A stretch of DNA of 33,333 nucleotides, taken from contig BFEA01000611.1 of assembly GCA_003427395.1 (NCBI GenBank), positions 283,787 to 317,119 of the forward strand. The letters run 5' to 3'. How positions within the stretch are numbered: position 1 is the first letter of the stretch; each line of letters opens with the position of its first letter. Shown piece after piece: positions 10,373 through 19,724 of this stretch. This DNA is from Chara braunii (lineage: Eukaryota; Streptophyta; Charophyceae; Charales; Characeae). The notes beneath the pieces are model-generated. The model was not told the DNA's origin. It saw only the letters and a program-made list of their open reading frames with translations, and did not search any database. Both the position numbers and the translations under genes were made by a program.

Positions 10373-10699
10373 GCACTTTCGAAACGGGTATTGCGATGAG
10401 AGAATACGAAGGGCACTCGGGAAGGAAGAAGGAGAGAAAGTAGGGAATGCCTCAGGAGTTACATAATCGGATGGTGGCACGGGACCCTGAGCCATTGCTC
10501 CACTCAACAATCTGATATGCATCATGTTTGGCCAATAAGATGCAGGGGATCGTGGAGAGCGGCGAAAAGGGGAAGGTTTACAAAGGAGAGAGTTGTGCAG
10601 CCCCCAAGAAGACGTGAGGGGAAAGAAGACGGTTGAAGCATGCAATTAAGAAACGAGGAGGTAGATAGAGACAGTTGGGAAGCTTTCAGTGAGAAACAG
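10371..10699. other. Short stretch without recognised content
   Basis: No supported coding sequence or RNA. It lies between the AG array and the chimeric duplicated region. Confidence 0.35.
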
Positions 10700-11343
10700 G
10701 AAGAGGGGATTGAGGCGCGGATAAGAGAGCATGTGCGAGAAGTCGTGTGTGCAAGGGAACAAAATTCATTTGCAAGAAGTAGCAGGGCCAAGTGGCAAAA
10801 AGTTGGGATCCCTCATTCCTATCTACCCACTAATTGAAAGTCCAAGTTACATGCAAATACTAAATTAGGCAAAAAGAAATCCTAAGCTAGGTGCTTTATT
10901 GGCGGGCAAGTTATACATAGAAAATTCAAATATTTGAAATGCCATTTCACCCAAGTTGATGCATGAAAGACATAACTGAAAATACTGAACCGAACACATG
11001 TGCAACCCTGACAGACAAATTCGAGGAGGGGATTGAGGCGCGGATAAGAGAGCATGTGCGAGAAGTCGTGTGTGCAAGGGAACAAAATTCATTTGCAAGA
11101 AGTAGCAGGGCCAAGTGGCAAAAAGTTGGGATCCCTCATTCCTATCTACCCACTAATTGAAAGCTGTCTCTTATACACATCTAGATGTGTATAAGAGACA
11201 GCATGAAAGACATAACTGAAAATACTGAACCGAACACATGTGCAACCCTGACAGACAAATTCAAATATTTGAAATGCCATTTCACCCAAGTTGATGCATG
11301 GAAGACATAACTGAAAATACTGAACCGAACACATGTGCAACCC
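10700..11343. repeat. Duplicated blocks around a library adapter, probably an assembly chimera
   Basis: The block at about 10704-10843 (starting GAGGGGATTGAGGCGCGG) recurs at 11025-11163. The block starting CATGAAAGACATAACTG at 10962 recurs at 11202 and, with one change, at 11297. The block around TCAAATATTTGAAATGCCAT recurs before 10962 and after 11260. The copies meet at a Nextera junction (11164-11201), so the duplications are best explained by joined mate-pair fragments rather than by genome biology. Confidence 0.8.
11164..11201. other. Nextera mate-pair junction adapter (Tn5 mosaic ends) left in the assembly
   Basis: CTGTCTCTTATACACATCT is followed directly by its reverse complement AGATGTGTATAAGAGACAG. 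This is the exact 38-base circularisation junction of Nextera mate-pair libraries. It is synthetic DNA and marks a chimeric join here. Read on the minus strand it gives the well-known artefactual peptide VSYTHLDVYKRQ. Confidence 0.98.
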
Positions 11344-11388
11344 TGACAGACAATCTTTAACGCACTTGCTAAGGCGTGCCCAAAGGTC

Positions 11389-11464
11389 CTTTTTTTTTAA
11401 GAACAGACGTGCTCCGATCTACTCGTGGGGAGCAGCACGGCTGGGAATCGAGCCCAGCATCCCC
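11389..11464 (-). repeat. SINE/LINE 3' tail copy, inverted
   Basis: In reverse complement this reads GGGGATGCTGGGCTCGATTC, CCAGCCGTGCTGCTCCCCAC, GAGTAGATCGGAGCACG, then an A-run. It is the same module as 7448-7519. The CTCGATTCC phrase resembles a tRNA B box. Confidence 0.72.
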
Positions 11465-11777
11465 TATTAGGCAAAATTGTCAAAAAGAAACTTGAAGACA
11501 GTTCGTGTGATCACCCTTCGCGGCACGCAACTTATCCAGCGATAATACGAAGTTTCGGCAACTACAAAAACTTGGGGGCAATTCAGTAATGTGCCCCGGA
11601 ATTATATACAAGCACCACTATGGCCTGTCTCTCAATCCGTACAGGAATGGGCGCGGAACAGATCTTAGTTCGTCGCGTCATCATGCCTCGTATTGTCTAG
11701 GGAGAAGGTGAATATCGGTGTGAATAACCCTTGTGGTGGCACCGAAAACTAGGTATGTGATCACGAGGTGGTGGAAG
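11465..11777. other. Short stretch without recognised content
   Basis: No motif or repeat recognised between the inverted tail copy and the 74-bp tandem duplication. Confidence 0.35.
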
Positions 11778-11925
11778 CAAACAAACAAGTGGGGAAACAA
11801 ATGTGATGGAGGTAAGAAGTTCACTTCTGAAGAAACAAGTATGATGCTAACCAAACAAACAAGTGGGGAAACAAATGTGATGGAGGTAAGAAGTTCACTT
11901 CTGAAGAAACAAGTAGGATGCTAAC
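11778..11925 (+). repeat. 74-bp tandem duplication
   Basis: Two head-to-tail copies (11778-11851 and 11852-11925) of a unit starting CAAACAAACAAGTGGGG are nearly identical, with one T/G change near the end. The duplication is recent. Confidence 0.92.
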
Positions 11926-12002
11926 AACAACAGAACTCAACCCAGAGAGAAATGACCATGGATAAAAAATAATTGTAATGTAATGGCATCCACCAGCCCT
12001 GT

Positions 12003-14150
12003 GACTCCTTCCAGGCCTTGACACGGGCGATGCAGGCCTTCCAGCTGGCCTCAGAGATGAAGATCAACTGGTAGAATACAACCCGGTGGAGGATGGCGAA
12101 TACAGCGGAGCCCCTGCGGGAAATTGCACCAGAACTCTTCGGGTGGCAGGAGCGACATACTCTGATGCACTTCTTGGGGATCGAGCTGACAACCGAAGGC
12201 GCCGGAGATCCTGACCAAAATGATCACCAAACTGGATGCCTAGTCGCACATTTAGACCTCAGCGGTCAGCAGGGCCCTTATCTTAAATGCCTTCATCTTC
12301 TCCATGCTTTGGTACGCAGCTATGGTCTGGACCCCGAAGTGGGCATGAGGAGGGCACTTAGAAGAAGAGCTTCAGCCTACTTGTGGACAGGCAAGCCAGT
12401 GAAACAAAGATTTATCCCCAAGGTTGCATGGAGCTATGTGATCCAACCCAGGGCAAGGGAGGGACCCGGAGATTCAGACAAAAGCACTGCAGACCAAATG
12501 GGTGCATAAGCTTCTCACCCACCACAACCTGCCCTGGACTGGACTGGCCTTGCATAGAATCAGGCAGCTGCCAGCGATCCACACACCCTGCAACATGCAG
12601 GGCCTGTTTTGGATCATGTCCAAGTCGTGTGCCGGGAAAAGACAAGCAGCAGCAGAACAAGAACAACATCACGAGCAGCGACGGGCAGGCAACAGAGAAC
12701 AAATACTGGATGCAGTTACTGCAGACGTGGCGGGAAATCTTCCCGGCCAAGGTCAGGCCTCCTACAACCAGGGAGGAGGCGCTCAGGCAACCCCTTTTCT
12801 GTAACCAGTGGATAATGAACACGGATCAGAGACCTCGGACACTGACGGCTAGGGGCAGCAGGTGGGCGACGTTGGTGGGAAGGGGCGTTTGGCAAGTGAA
12901 ACACATCTGGCACAATGAGCAGAAGTGGTGGAAGAGTCGTGCCAAACTGTGTGAGCACCTGAAGGGATGCCACAACCTGCAGCACAACTTGAATGATCTT
13001 CTCTTGCCAATGCCACCGGCATGGCCGGCGATCCTGGCAAAGGAGCTAGATTGGACAGTAGGGGACTGGGCGACCTGGGACTGGGTGAGCACCCGCCCTC
13101 GGTGGCATTGTCGTTTATCAAGAAGGTGGGACCAGGAGGAAAGTGGGGACTGATTGGGCTGTACTATATACAAGAAGTGGGTCAGACAACCACCGGGGTG
13201 AGTAAAACATGTTGGGCCCAGGCAGCAGTCAAGCTCACCCGCCTCTGAAAAGTCCGGGTGGTGGAGGACGAAGAATATAGGATCTTTGGGACAGACACCA
13301 GTACAAGAGTTGGAAATCGACCCGGCGGAATGTGCATGGAAACCAGGACGGGTAGGGTGGAGCGCCGGGTAAGCATATTGGACTATGCGACAAGGCTGGG
13401 CTACAGACTGAGGTGCAGGTCAGCTAACACGTGGAGTACACTGGCCCAACGTTGGGAGAGAAACATACCTGGATCCCTTGGCCACTTGACCCGGATATCT
13501 TGGAGCTCAATCTTGGCAATCCGCAATACCAGGGTTAGAAGCATGCAATGGCTGATAACCTACCATGCACTCCCGGTTAACAACTTGCTCACTAGACATA
13601 GGGCCCAGGCCAACAGGCAGCCCTTCGACGACCTCTGTTCCATCTGTGAGGAGGGAGTGGTCGGGGATATTACCCACTGCATGTTGTTCTTCCCCAACGC
13701 GGAGCAGTTATGGAGCTGTACCAGAGATCTCTGGCGGCAGACCACCAGCGGTGACTGGACAAGGTACACTGTTCCCCCTTCTAACGGGGTTCCAACGATC
13801 AGGCAGTCTAGAGAAGTGGGCGTAGAACTTTTCCGGGAAGCTTTGGCCCATTCACACTCTGGGTGATCTGGAAAAGAAGATGCAGAGAAACCATTGAAGG
13901 GCAGAAGGTGGCACCTGAGAAGGCCTAGGAGGATCTCAGAATGCTTCCGGACACAGAATATCAAGCGAATTGGTGGAAAGCGGTGAGGCAAATCAAGCAG
14001 GAACCGGGGAAGAGGCAGGAAATCCTGGACAAATTTATGAAAGGCACCCTGGAGAAGTGAAGAAGCATCGAGGGGCTCTGGCTTATATGTGCATGGAGGC
14101 AGGGCACGTAGTCAGGCGATTCCGAAAGCCTATGGGAGGAAACCCGGTCT
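12003..14150 (+). pseudogene. LINE ORF2 C-terminal half (RT thumb region to zf-RVT), decayed
   Basis: The first codons read AFQLASEMKINW, the conserved segment just after the catalytic motifs of LINE reverse transcriptases, and are cut by TAG at 12072-12074. The same frame continues with RHTLMHFLGIEL, a CLHLLHALVRSYG stretch and a RRRASAYLWTG...PKVAW region typical of the connection domain. Frames then shift near 12480, 12780 and 13150. The last open part (13258-13866) ends with ILAIRNTRVRSMQW and the zinc-binding pattern CSIC-x9-HC (13636-13680), followed by LWRQTTSGDW. A final helical part (WWKAVRQIKQEPGKRQEILDKFM) follows near 13970-14040. No endonuclease domain or catalytic RT box is present because the copy is 5' truncated. 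Confidence 0.82.
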
Positions 14151-14502
14151 GAACCTGGTGGGGTAATAGGGGCAGAGGCCAGCATAGCGTCTGTCTAATC
14201 ACAGTGTTGGATAGGGCCGAGTCCAGGGTAGAGTGGAGATGTGGGCTCTCCCAAAGCAGCCACGCGAGCGCAGAAACCTGGTTGTTTGTCTGGGAGTCGG
14301 CGGGAGACTAATAAGTAGTCAGGGGTTAGGCACACAACTGCCGAGGTATCCCCGGGGCCAGCACAGTTTAGTGCTGACATTGGCACTCGGGGAGAGGGGC
14401 GTAGAAGCATGCCAGCATAAGGTAGCAGAATGATGGCAACCATGGAACTGTTTTTAAGAATGTTTTATTTCGGGGGTACATCGAGGGAGGGGTCTGCATC
14501 AA

Positions 14503-14650
14503 GGAATGGGCTTTACTGACAGTTAAACCATCCTTATAGGAAGGAATCAATGCTGTCAAGGTTCCCCAGGCTGAATGGGCTTTGCTGACAGTTAATCCTT
14601 CCTTATAGCCTTTATAGGAAGCAATCCATGCTGTCAAGGTTCACCAGGCC
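14503..14650 (+). repeat. 70-78 bp imperfect tandem duplication in the LINE 3' UTR
   Basis: Two units begin at 14503 and 14573 with AATGGGCTTT(A/G)CTGACAGTTAA and end with a GCTGTCAAGGTTC.CCAGGC phrase. The second unit carries a small internal TTATAG duplication. Confidence 0.8.
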
Positions 14651-14772
14651 GTAACGAGGGGAAGCGTGTTGGAGGCGGTTCCCAGCACGTGCTGCTCCCA
14701 CGAATAGATCGGAGCTGTGTTTCAATAAATATTTAAATAAATGAATAAATAAATAAAAATTGTAATGGCATC

Positions 14773-15184
14773 TCTGCAATTAAACCACCAGTACTTTGCC
14801 CAGCCATTTTGTTCCGGCGCGGCTGTATAGGTGCCATGACTTTTAGAGCTTGGAACCCCAAATTGAAACGGCTGGTATCACCATGGAAAATGAATTGATT
14901 TCACGCCTGCCCTGGTTTGGCACAACTTGGTATGTGGTGGAAATAGGCACCGGGGCTCGGAAGTATTGGTGGTTTAAAGTTTAAACCTATTTTGCTGAAC
15001 CTCAGTTATGCCTGAGGATGGACTTGATGAGCCTCCAGTGTCCTAGAAGAAGAATGGTGGTCACTAGAACAAACGACGCCTGCCAACCTGGACCATCATG
15101 ATCGCGATCTGACAGCAGACTCGTGATGGTCCAGGTTGGTGGCAGTTCTTTCTGTGGCCGTGCTGAACTGTCACTGGGCCGATG
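14773..15184. other. Intergenic stretch with an 18-bp-arm hairpin
   Basis: The only structure I see is an inverted repeat with arms CCAACCTGGACCATCATG (15083-15100) and CGTGATGGTCCAGGTTGG (15122-15139). The arms match at 17 of 18 positions around a 21-base loop. A fragment of the dispersed AAACCACCAGTA repeat lies near 14782. No coding is supported. Confidence 0.55.
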
Positions 15185-15295
15185 CTACCTTCGTCCCCGG
15201 AAGACAACTTACGGCAATTATAGATGTATTTGGGGTATCTTTCAGTCTAACTACAGTTATAATGACCATATGTTGTATTCGGGGGAAGAAGGTAG
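15185..15295. mobile_element. Foldback MITE, copy 1
   Basis: The element starts CTACCTTCGTCCCC and ends GGGGGAAGAAGGTAG. Its arms of about 45 bases pair along most of their length, giving one long hairpin. Three relatives lie at 19171, 19828 and 20039. Ends of the type TA-CC.TCTTC fit a Tc1/mariner- or Stowaway-like element with a TA duplication. This is the most divergent copy. Confidence 0.7.
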
Positions 15296-15644
15296 TCCCT
15301 AGCCACCTCCCTCATCTTCCCAACCTCGGATAGTGGCAGTTTTTCAGCAATCAACATGGTGACATGGAAACTAGTCTGGTGGCCTGGTAGATGATGAACT
15401 CTGAGACACCTGCAAGGAATCACTTGCTGAATGTGGTATGGGATTCCAGCATGGACATAATGGTTCACAAACCGAAAGCGGCCGTATGACAGGGAAATAA
15501 AGGTAAAACGGTCACCAAAGTTCTGAACTGGACTGAGCGAATGTTTGACTAACTATTTTGTAGAGTTGGTCGGTTTCTCGTTGGAGCCCCCCCGGGGAGG
15601 ACGGCCCCTACCCCTGGGCCCCTGTCCCACGCCCATGGGCCGTT

Positions 15645-15870
15645 TGTAGGGCCTGCGCAGTTGATCCCCTGGATCTCCAGGGCAACGAATGCTGGTGGGC
15701 CCGTCTGTAGAGTATATGTAGTTCTATGGGACACTGGACCCGGTTTCCAGCCGGTGACGCTCCCCACCAATAGATCGGAGCACCAGGCAACAGGTTTGCT
15801 TCAGGGAGCTGCTCTTATCACTTCCTTTAGCAGGCCGAGTCTGGCCGACGCTGGTGTTTAAAAAAAAAAA
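15645..15870 (+). repeat. SINE-like copy with A-rich end
   Basis: The conserved module ACACTGGACCCGGTTTCCAGC, GGTGACGCTCCCCACCAATAG, ATCGGAGC lies at 15731-15780. It is followed by unrelated sequence and an A-run at about 15858-15880. Upstream limits are uncertain. Confidence 0.55.
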
Positions 15871-16082
15871 AAAAAAAAAGAGTTGTTCCAGCAAGAGCTT
15901 GGGTAACTTCTGTTTGGACGTTTCAGAAATTGGACGGCAACTGATGATGTTTGGAGATGTGAGAATGTGTCGTTGATGATGGGGCGAACATAAAGGACTT
16001 GAGTATTCCGGGATGGAGAGGTGGTTCATCGTCCTCCTGTGGAGAAGACCACTTCAAAAAAAAAGAAAAAAAGAATTGTCTG

Positions 16083-16179
16083 AATTGGACCATTTCTCGA
16101 TTTATGCGTGTCATCCTTGCGCGGCGGCCATGCTAATCTTCTCTGTATTCTTCCAATATTAACAGATGTCCCAAAGGAC
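16083..16179 (-). ncRNA. U6: U6 spliceosomal snRNA, gene or pseudogene
   Basis: Read on the minus strand, the segment starts GTCCTTTGGGACATC, the U6 5' stem-loop. It contains ATACAGAGAAGATTAGCATG, which holds the ACAGAGA box that contacts the 5' splice site and the AGC triad of the catalytic core. It continues with GCGCAAGGATGACACGC and ATAAATCGAGAAATGGTCC of the internal stem-loop and 3' end. U6 is the catalytic RNA of the spliceosome. Several bases differ from the nearly invariant consensus (for example TTAATATTGGAAGA), and no TATA box lies about 30 bases upstream. A T-run that could end Pol III transcription lies about 10 bases beyond the 3' end. I favour a pseudogene or old copy; the homology itself is clear. 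It lies about 210 bases upstream of a SPAG6 exon on the opposite strand. Confidence 0.85.
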
Positions 16180-16388
16180 AGAGCACCACATTTTCTGACA
16201 TTGTTGGTGCCCAAGCTCTCTCTGCGACGTTCAGCCTCTGCTGTCTTGTCAATCGTGAGGGAATGTTCCTTGTGAGTCAAAGATTTGACATCCTCAGTTG
16301 CATACCTTTCATGAAGGGGCTTGATGATCACCAAGCTTGATCCCTTTATTGAGAAGCAATCTATTGGCCCTTGTTTTGATTATGTCAG

Positions 16389-16506
16389 TGAGCAGAATAG
16401 GTTCTACAAGAAGGCAGCAGCATTTGTGTTAAGGGCAGTGGCAAAGCATTCAGCACCTCTTGCGCAGGCGGTTGTGGATAGTGGAGCCCTTGATTCACTT
16501 GTGCAG
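16389..16506 (+). CDS. SPAG6: SPAG6/PF16 exon (armadillo repeats), internal
   Basis: SPAG6 (PF16 in Chlamydomonas) is an armadillo-repeat protein of the central-pair apparatus of motile 9+2 flagella. This 118-base exon encodes SEQNRFYKKAAAFVLR and the rest of an armadillo repeat ending GALDSLVQ, very close to the known family sequence in this region. It is bounded by an acceptor (TTTTGATTATGTCAG, AG at 16387-16388) and a donor GTAACA at 16507. The first base completes a codon begun in the preceding exon, which I cannot find in the window. The next exon in the protein is at 25287. A host gene with motile-flagellum function implies flagellate cells such as sperm. Confidence 0.9.
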
Positions 16507-16531
16507 GTAACAGAAAGGTTGTCATGTCACC

Positions 16532-16580
16532 TTTTTTTTTTTTTTTTTTTTTTTTTTNTTTTTTTTTTTTTTTTTTTTTT
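16532..16580 (+). repeat. Poly(T) tract with one ambiguous base
   Basis: A T-run of about 48 bases has a single N at 16558. It begins 26 bases after the SPAG6 exon donor. It is probably the A-tail of a retroelement inserted on the minus strand in the intron. Confidence 0.8.
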
Positions 16581-17256
16581 GAAGCCCCAGGCGTTGTTGA
16601 GGCCAAGGACCAGACCCGTGGTGATTGCTGGCAGCAGCAGCCAATGGTTGTCCTGACAGGATAGACCACCTACCCTATCCATAGCCACGTTAATACTCCC
16701 AGCACACCCCCTGTCCCTACTATCCTACCTCAGTGTGACCAGCACTCGGGACCATCACCCTACCAGTATCGAGGGCAACTTGGACCAGACAGCAGTGACA
16801 AGCACCAAGGCTGGGCCAACCCCCCAGCCTTAGTGGAAGCGGAAGCGGACGAACCTTGCCGTACGGGAACTTCTGACGCCAGACTCGTTCTACAGGCCCA
16901 ATTCAGAGTGTCTACCCAGCAGGAGTACCTAAGCAAGGCAAGCCAGTGCCCATGGGCACATCCTACCGTCCTTCCCCTAACTTACCCAAGGCTAGGCGGA
17001 ACTCAGACTAGCCGGAGTGACTTATATCCCTACCCTACCCTAGAGCTAAGCCATGCATGAGTAGACCCCATCATATACCTGATAGACCCCTCCAGCCCGG
17101 TATCAAAGTTGTGTGTTTGTATGAGCCCGTAGGCTATGTGTATATATGTTCACGAGCCATGTTTGTGTCTGCCCGAAGGCTATGTGTGCTTTGTGTAACT
17201 GTATAGTTAGATGTATGTGCCTGAAGGCCAGATATGTGTAGTACTATGTAGAGGGA
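16581..17256. other. Intron sequence, possibly the body of a minus-strand retroelement
   Basis: This C-rich stretch directly adjoins the poly(T) tract, as expected if a minus-strand retroelement copy occupies it. I found no clear target-site duplication and no coding motif. A loose repeat of the CCCGAAGGCTATGTGTG type lies at about 17120-17230. Confidence 0.35.
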
Positions 17257-17424
17257 ACTATGTGTTCGTTGAAGAGATGACAGGCCAAGCTGGACAAGAA
17301 CCCCCCCAAAGTACTATGTGTTTGTTGAAGAGATGACAGGCCAAGCTGGACAAGAACCCCCCCAAAGTACTATGTGTTTGTTGAACAGATGACAGGCCAA
17401 GCTGGACAAGAACCCCCCCAAAGT
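17257..17424 (+). repeat. 56-bp tandem repeat, three copies
   Basis: Units start with ACTATGTGTT at 17257, 17313 and 17369 and end AACCCCCCCAAAGT. They differ at two positions only (CGTTGAAGAG, TGTTGAAGAG, TGTTGAACAG), so the array is young. It abuts the tRNA-like promoter at 17425-17495. Confidence 0.95.
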
Positions 17425-17495
17425 CTCAAGCCAGACTCGAACCAATGATCTATGACATGTGACCTGAAGAGTCTATCATTTGAGCAACAATCGCA
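17425..17495 (-). repeat. tRNA-like Pol III promoter, probable SINE head
   Basis: On the minus strand an A-box-like TGCTCAAATGATAGAC (17470-17487) is followed about 43 bases later by a B box, GGTTCGAGTCTGG (17431-17443). That is the spacing of a class I tRNA. The acceptor stem does not close and the anticodon arm is poor, so it is a tRNA-derived promoter rather than a functional tRNA. Confidence 0.6.
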
Positions 17496-17735
17496 AACGG
17501 CACCTGTGTGTGATATGCCAGACTGGGGAGATCAATGCCAGACTGTGGAGATCAACAGAACAACCACGAGCAACAGCCACAAGCAACCCATGCAGTATCA
17601 AGACTGGACATACAACACCATGGACAACCCTTGGGTGGTATGCAGGCAGTGTCTGTAATAGCTTACCATGCGTCAGCCCAAGGGTGTGTGTGTCCAGCCG
17701 TGCATCATTCTAACGCCCTGCCGGTGTCCATGCGC

Positions 17736-17815
17736 AAGGCTGTGGATTTGAACCCGCAACCTCATACCACAATGCGCATTTCCAACCGGTGCTCTAACCG
17801 TTGAGCTACATCAAC
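17736..17815 (-). repeat. Second tRNA-like Pol III promoter, probable SINE head
   Basis: The minus strand reads TGTAGCTCAACGGTTAGAGC (an excellent A box and D stem, 17791-17810), then after about 53 bases GGGTTCAAATCC (a perfect B box, 17744-17755). The T stem pairs at four of five positions. The acceptor stem does not close. If transcribed it would read towards the element at 17425-17495 on the same strand. Confidence 0.65.
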
Positions 17816-17959
17816 TGGACCTTTGAATACCGTTTCTCTTTTTCTTTTTCAGGTTGTGGAGGTTGGGGATGTTTTGACAAAAATCACTTTGTTATATGTG
17901 CTGGAAACCAGGTCCAGCATCCCTTACATCAAAAACACACTCCACGCGTTCTTCTGTTG

Positions 17960-18050
17960 TTATGATTTAAAGTTTAAACCACCAGTAGATAGCCCCAGCA
18001 ACTTGAGACTTACGATCGAGTCGCTCTGAAAAATCCGGAGGCTTGGGGCA
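17960..18050. repeat. Dispersed repeat R (AAACCACCAGTA ... CGGAGGCTTGGG), copy 1
   Basis: The phrase AAACCACCAGTAGATAGCCC, followed by AACTTGAGA, CTCTGAAAAATC and CGGAGGCTTGGG, recurs at 25885-25975 with scattered changes, and its first part at 25555-25578 and near 14782. It may be the body of a SINE family. Confidence 0.6.
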
Positions 18051-18094
18051 ACCGGACCAACGTGGCTGGCGGCGCCGGCAAAACCGAAACAAAA

Positions 18095-18700
18095 AGAGAC
18101 GTGCTGCCAGTTAACAAATGGCTAAATAAGAGACGCAACTTACAGTCATGCTCACCCTTGCAGGAACTCTGCGCAATCTGTCAAGAGGGCAGGGTGGAAG
18201 ATGTGGAACACTGCCTGCTGATTTGTCAGAAAACTAAGCAGCTCTGGTTGAAAGCGATCGAGCTATGGCAAAAGATATCAGGCAGGCCTCTACCCGCCGA
18301 CACAGTCCTTCTGCTGCTGGGACCGCACACACCCCCTGACTGGCAGGGCTTTGAGACTATATTCTATCACATACTCAGAAGGGATTCACTTTGGACGATA
18401 TGGAAGCTCCGATGTTAAGAGAGAACAGATCGAACACCAATGCCGGTGCAAGAGGCGTGCAAAGGAATACTACATTCAGTACAAGTAGAATACAGAGTCC
18501 ACTGGAAGAAGGCTTGCAGAAAAATAGCAGAAAATATAGAAAACAAAGATAAAATTACAGACGCCTTTTCAAAACAACTTACTAGGAAAAGGGAAAATAG
18601 CTTCAGTATCCCACGGTCGAATCGACTTCGGTCAATGGAGACAAAACATACTAATCCCCAGACCAAATCTTTGAGTTGCCCAGACGTAGGTCCCACCTTA
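18095..18700 (+). pseudogene. LINE ORF2 C-terminal fragment (zf-RVT), copy B
   Basis: The frame 18095-18418 encodes VNKWLNKRRN, then the zinc-binding pattern CAICQEGRVEDVEHC and LLICQKTKQLWLKAIELW. This is the zf-RVT end of a LINE ORF2, homologous to 13550-13740. After TAA at 18416-18418 and frame changes, the last helical part (HWKKACRKIAENIENKDKIT) continues to about 18590 and matches the last part of the LINE at 13970-14040. It is a short 5'-truncated, decayed copy. Confidence 0.72.
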
Positions 18701-18715
18701 CTGGTATTACCTTAG

Positions 18716-19170
18716 GAGATAGTTAAGAAAGGGCGGAACCTACTACAGTGGGGATCTTAAAGACTTCACAGGAGTCCCATAGGGAACCTAAAGTATTGGC
18801 AGAGAGGAATCACAGACCCCTGATCAGAGGTACTAGACAAGGACACATACCTAGAAAAGTAGGTCAAGAGACCAGGCTTAAGGCACTAGGGTCAGGATGT
18901 ACACCTACTAGGGCGACGATTTGAGCAAATCCCCCAAGGAGAGTCCAATTCACGCTGTTCCAAGGCCAAATGAAGGATTCAAGATGAGCCACGAAGTCAA
19001 GATAAGCTGTCTACTAGGGCTTAGGGTTTTAGCAGGAAGGATAGGAAATTTCCCAGCTAGCAGTTCTAGCACTTAAAGCAATGGTGACAGCCAAGCAGCT
19101 GAGAGGAACGAGCTAGCCAGACCAGCGCCAGCAGGATACAGTTAGCAAGCAGGGGTGGAGGAGATCAGAA
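18716..19170. other. Stretch after the LINE fragment, possibly its 3' UTR
   Basis: No coding motif is visible. Position and orientation suggest 3' untranslated sequence of the LINE copy ending at about 18700, but no conserved tail marks its end. Confidence 0.35.
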
Positions 19171-19286
19171 TACCGTCTTCACCCAAATATAACGCCCGGT
19201 CATTATAGCTGTATTTGCCATTTGGGGCATTTTTCACTCCAGATGCAGCGATGATGACCGGGCGTTCTATTCGGGTGAAGACGGTA
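19171..19286. mobile_element. Foldback MITE, copy 2
   Basis: It starts TACCGTCTTCACCC and ends GGGTGAAGACGGTA. The arms pair over about 45 bases and include ACGCCCGGTCATTATAGCTG against its complement. The loop is longer than in the other copies. TA at both ends fits a TA target duplication. Confidence 0.75.
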
Positions 19287-19499
19287 GGCCCGGGTAGGGC
19301 CTAAATTAGGTCCTACAGGCTAACTTAGGCGGGGGTGAGGGGTGGTACATCCTTCGTTTAGGAAGTAATCAATGCCGTCCTTCGGGCCTTCCCACCATAA
19401 GGGGGAGGGGCATGTGTGAAGTATTCATTGTAATTCTGTCTGACTTGCCAGTGGAATAGGAACCGGACTGATGCCCCCCAGAATGGAAACGGAGCCAGA

Positions 19500-19556
19500 A
19501 CCTTGAGGTTCTGTTTAAAAAAAAGAAAAGTTGAAAAAAAAAAAAAAAAAAAAAAC
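19500..19556 (+). repeat. A-rich retroelement tail
   Basis: CTTGAGGTTCTGTTTAAAAA with further A-runs resembles the AGCTTGTGTTTAAAA end of the local SINE/LINE family. The upstream body is too diverged to assign. Confidence 0.45.
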
Positions 19557-19724
19557 GCCGCGCTGATGTTTCGGCAAAATTTTGTGCGCAGTTGTACTGG
19601 TCCTTTGAGGAGCCTGTGACAGCGGTATTGATTACGTCCTTCTCAGAGAGAGGATCTGCCTCTTCTCTGCCCTTATCAAGCTCTCCTGGCCTATCCTCTC
19701 CATTCCCTCGGCTGCTCTCTGTCC

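Larger units (their letters stand above)
11991..14760 (+). mobile_element. 5'-truncated LINE (non-LTR retrotransposon) with 12-bp target-site duplication
   Basis: The insertion is bounded by the perfect direct repeat TGTAATGGCATC at 11979-11990 and 14761-14772. It starts inside the RT-coding region and ends in an AATAAAT-type tail preceded by the stem-loop/GTGCTGCTCCCAC/AATAGATCGGAGC module. 5' truncation, TSD and an A-rich tail are the marks of target-primed reverse transcription. The element is 2770 bp and oriented +. Confidence 0.85.

Noticed and set aside
11402-11418. CAGACGTGCTCCGATCT resembles an Illumina TruSeq adapter
   Set aside because: It differs from the adapter by two 2-base gaps, and in reverse complement it is the normal AGATCGGAGC part of the local SINE/LINE tail.
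17736-17815. A functional tRNA gene
   Set aside because: The acceptor stem does not close and the A-to-B spacing is long, so I call it a tRNA-like SINE promoter.
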